In this document: positions 6,675 to 6,732 of the stretch, in pieces | Numbering within the stretch: position 1 is the first letter of the stretch | How the letters are laid out: each line of letters begins with the position of its first letter | NCBI GenBank assembly: GCA_946549155.1 | Contig: CAMNQN010000183.1 | Coordinates: forward strand, 1 to 6,732 | Direction: 5' to 3' | Length of the DNA: 6,732 nt | Source: an uncultured Lachnospiraceae bacterium | GTDB taxonomy: Bacteria > Bacillota > Clostridia > Lachnospirales > Lachnospiraceae | Notes under the pieces: generated by a model | Told to the model about the DNA's origin: nothing | The model's database searches: none | What the model saw: the letters and a program-made list of their open reading frames with translations, nothing else | Position numbers and translations under genes: made by a program

Positions 6675-6732
6675 TTATTTGTGAACCGTTTTCACACATA
6701 TGGCACAAAACTGGAACCGTTCCTGCGCCAAA
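6675..6732 (-). CDS. possible 3' end of an upstream gene (partial)
   Basis: One minus-strand frame is open from the window edge to TAA at 6675-6677 and would end ...CAICVKTVHK, just 9 nt before the terminator hairpin. That spacing suits a gene end and gives the terminator something to stop. Only 18 codons are visible, other frames are possible (one ends in TGA around 6692-6694), and palindromes in the same bases could instead mean regulatory DNA. No product can be assigned. Confidence 0.3.
   Translation of the reverse strand, partial: LAQERFQFCAICVKTVHK
6680..6725. promoter_or_regulatory. two further GAACCGTT palindromes
   Basis: TGTGAA-N5-TTCACA (6680-6696, with TAT and ATA outer flanks) and GGAAC-C-GTTCC (6713-6723) both contain GAACCGTT, with copies 31 bp apart on the same strand. 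The operator at 6511-6530 read on the minus strand contains GAACCGGTT. They may be auxiliary operators or sites for a divergent or upstream gene, or chance symmetry within the end of a coding region. Confidence 0.3.

Overview
The window looks like part of a genome from a clostridial Firmicute, most likely a gut Lachnospiraceae-type organism. The evidence is strong AAGGAGG-type ribosome binding sites before nearly every gene, AT-rich intergenic DNA around moderately GC-rich genes, sigma-A type promoters, and an epimerase that closely resembles those I remember from Clostridium cellulolyticum and C. scindens. The genus cannot be fixed from the sequence alone.

Layout. Positions 1-63 are a low-complexity pyrimidine tract with a run of 16 C. 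A short plus-strand gene of unknown function (194-625) follows, with its own promoter. It converges on the operon from the other side, and a long hairpin at 635-712 with T-tracts on both strands serves as a shared bidirectional terminator. The rest of the window, from about 6563 down to 770, is one minus-strand operon. In transcription order it encodes a secreted sugar-binding protein, a double-domain sugar ABC ATPase started by TTG, one RbsC-type permease, a D-allulose (psicose) 3-epimerase, and a LacI-family regulator. A strong promoter (TTGACA, 17 bp, TATATT) sits before the first gene, and a 20-bp imperfect palindrome with an AACCGGTT core lies on the expected transcription start. Beyond it is another strong hairpin terminator (6629-6666), and the last 58 bases may be the 3' end of a further minus-strand gene.

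Working model (inference). The ABC importer takes up a rare ketohexose, most simply D-allulose. The epimerase converts it at C3 to D-fructose, which a fructokinase outside the window would bring into glycolysis. The LacI-type protein, encoded last in the same transcript, would repress the operon through the palindrome until a sugar ligand relieves it. A 59-nt stem-loop between the first two genes probably lets the binding protein be made in excess over the ATPase and permease. The most notable points are the predicted rare-sugar operon with its well-placed operator, a binding protein that lacks a lipobox cysteine, and additional GAACCG-TT palindromes near the right edge.
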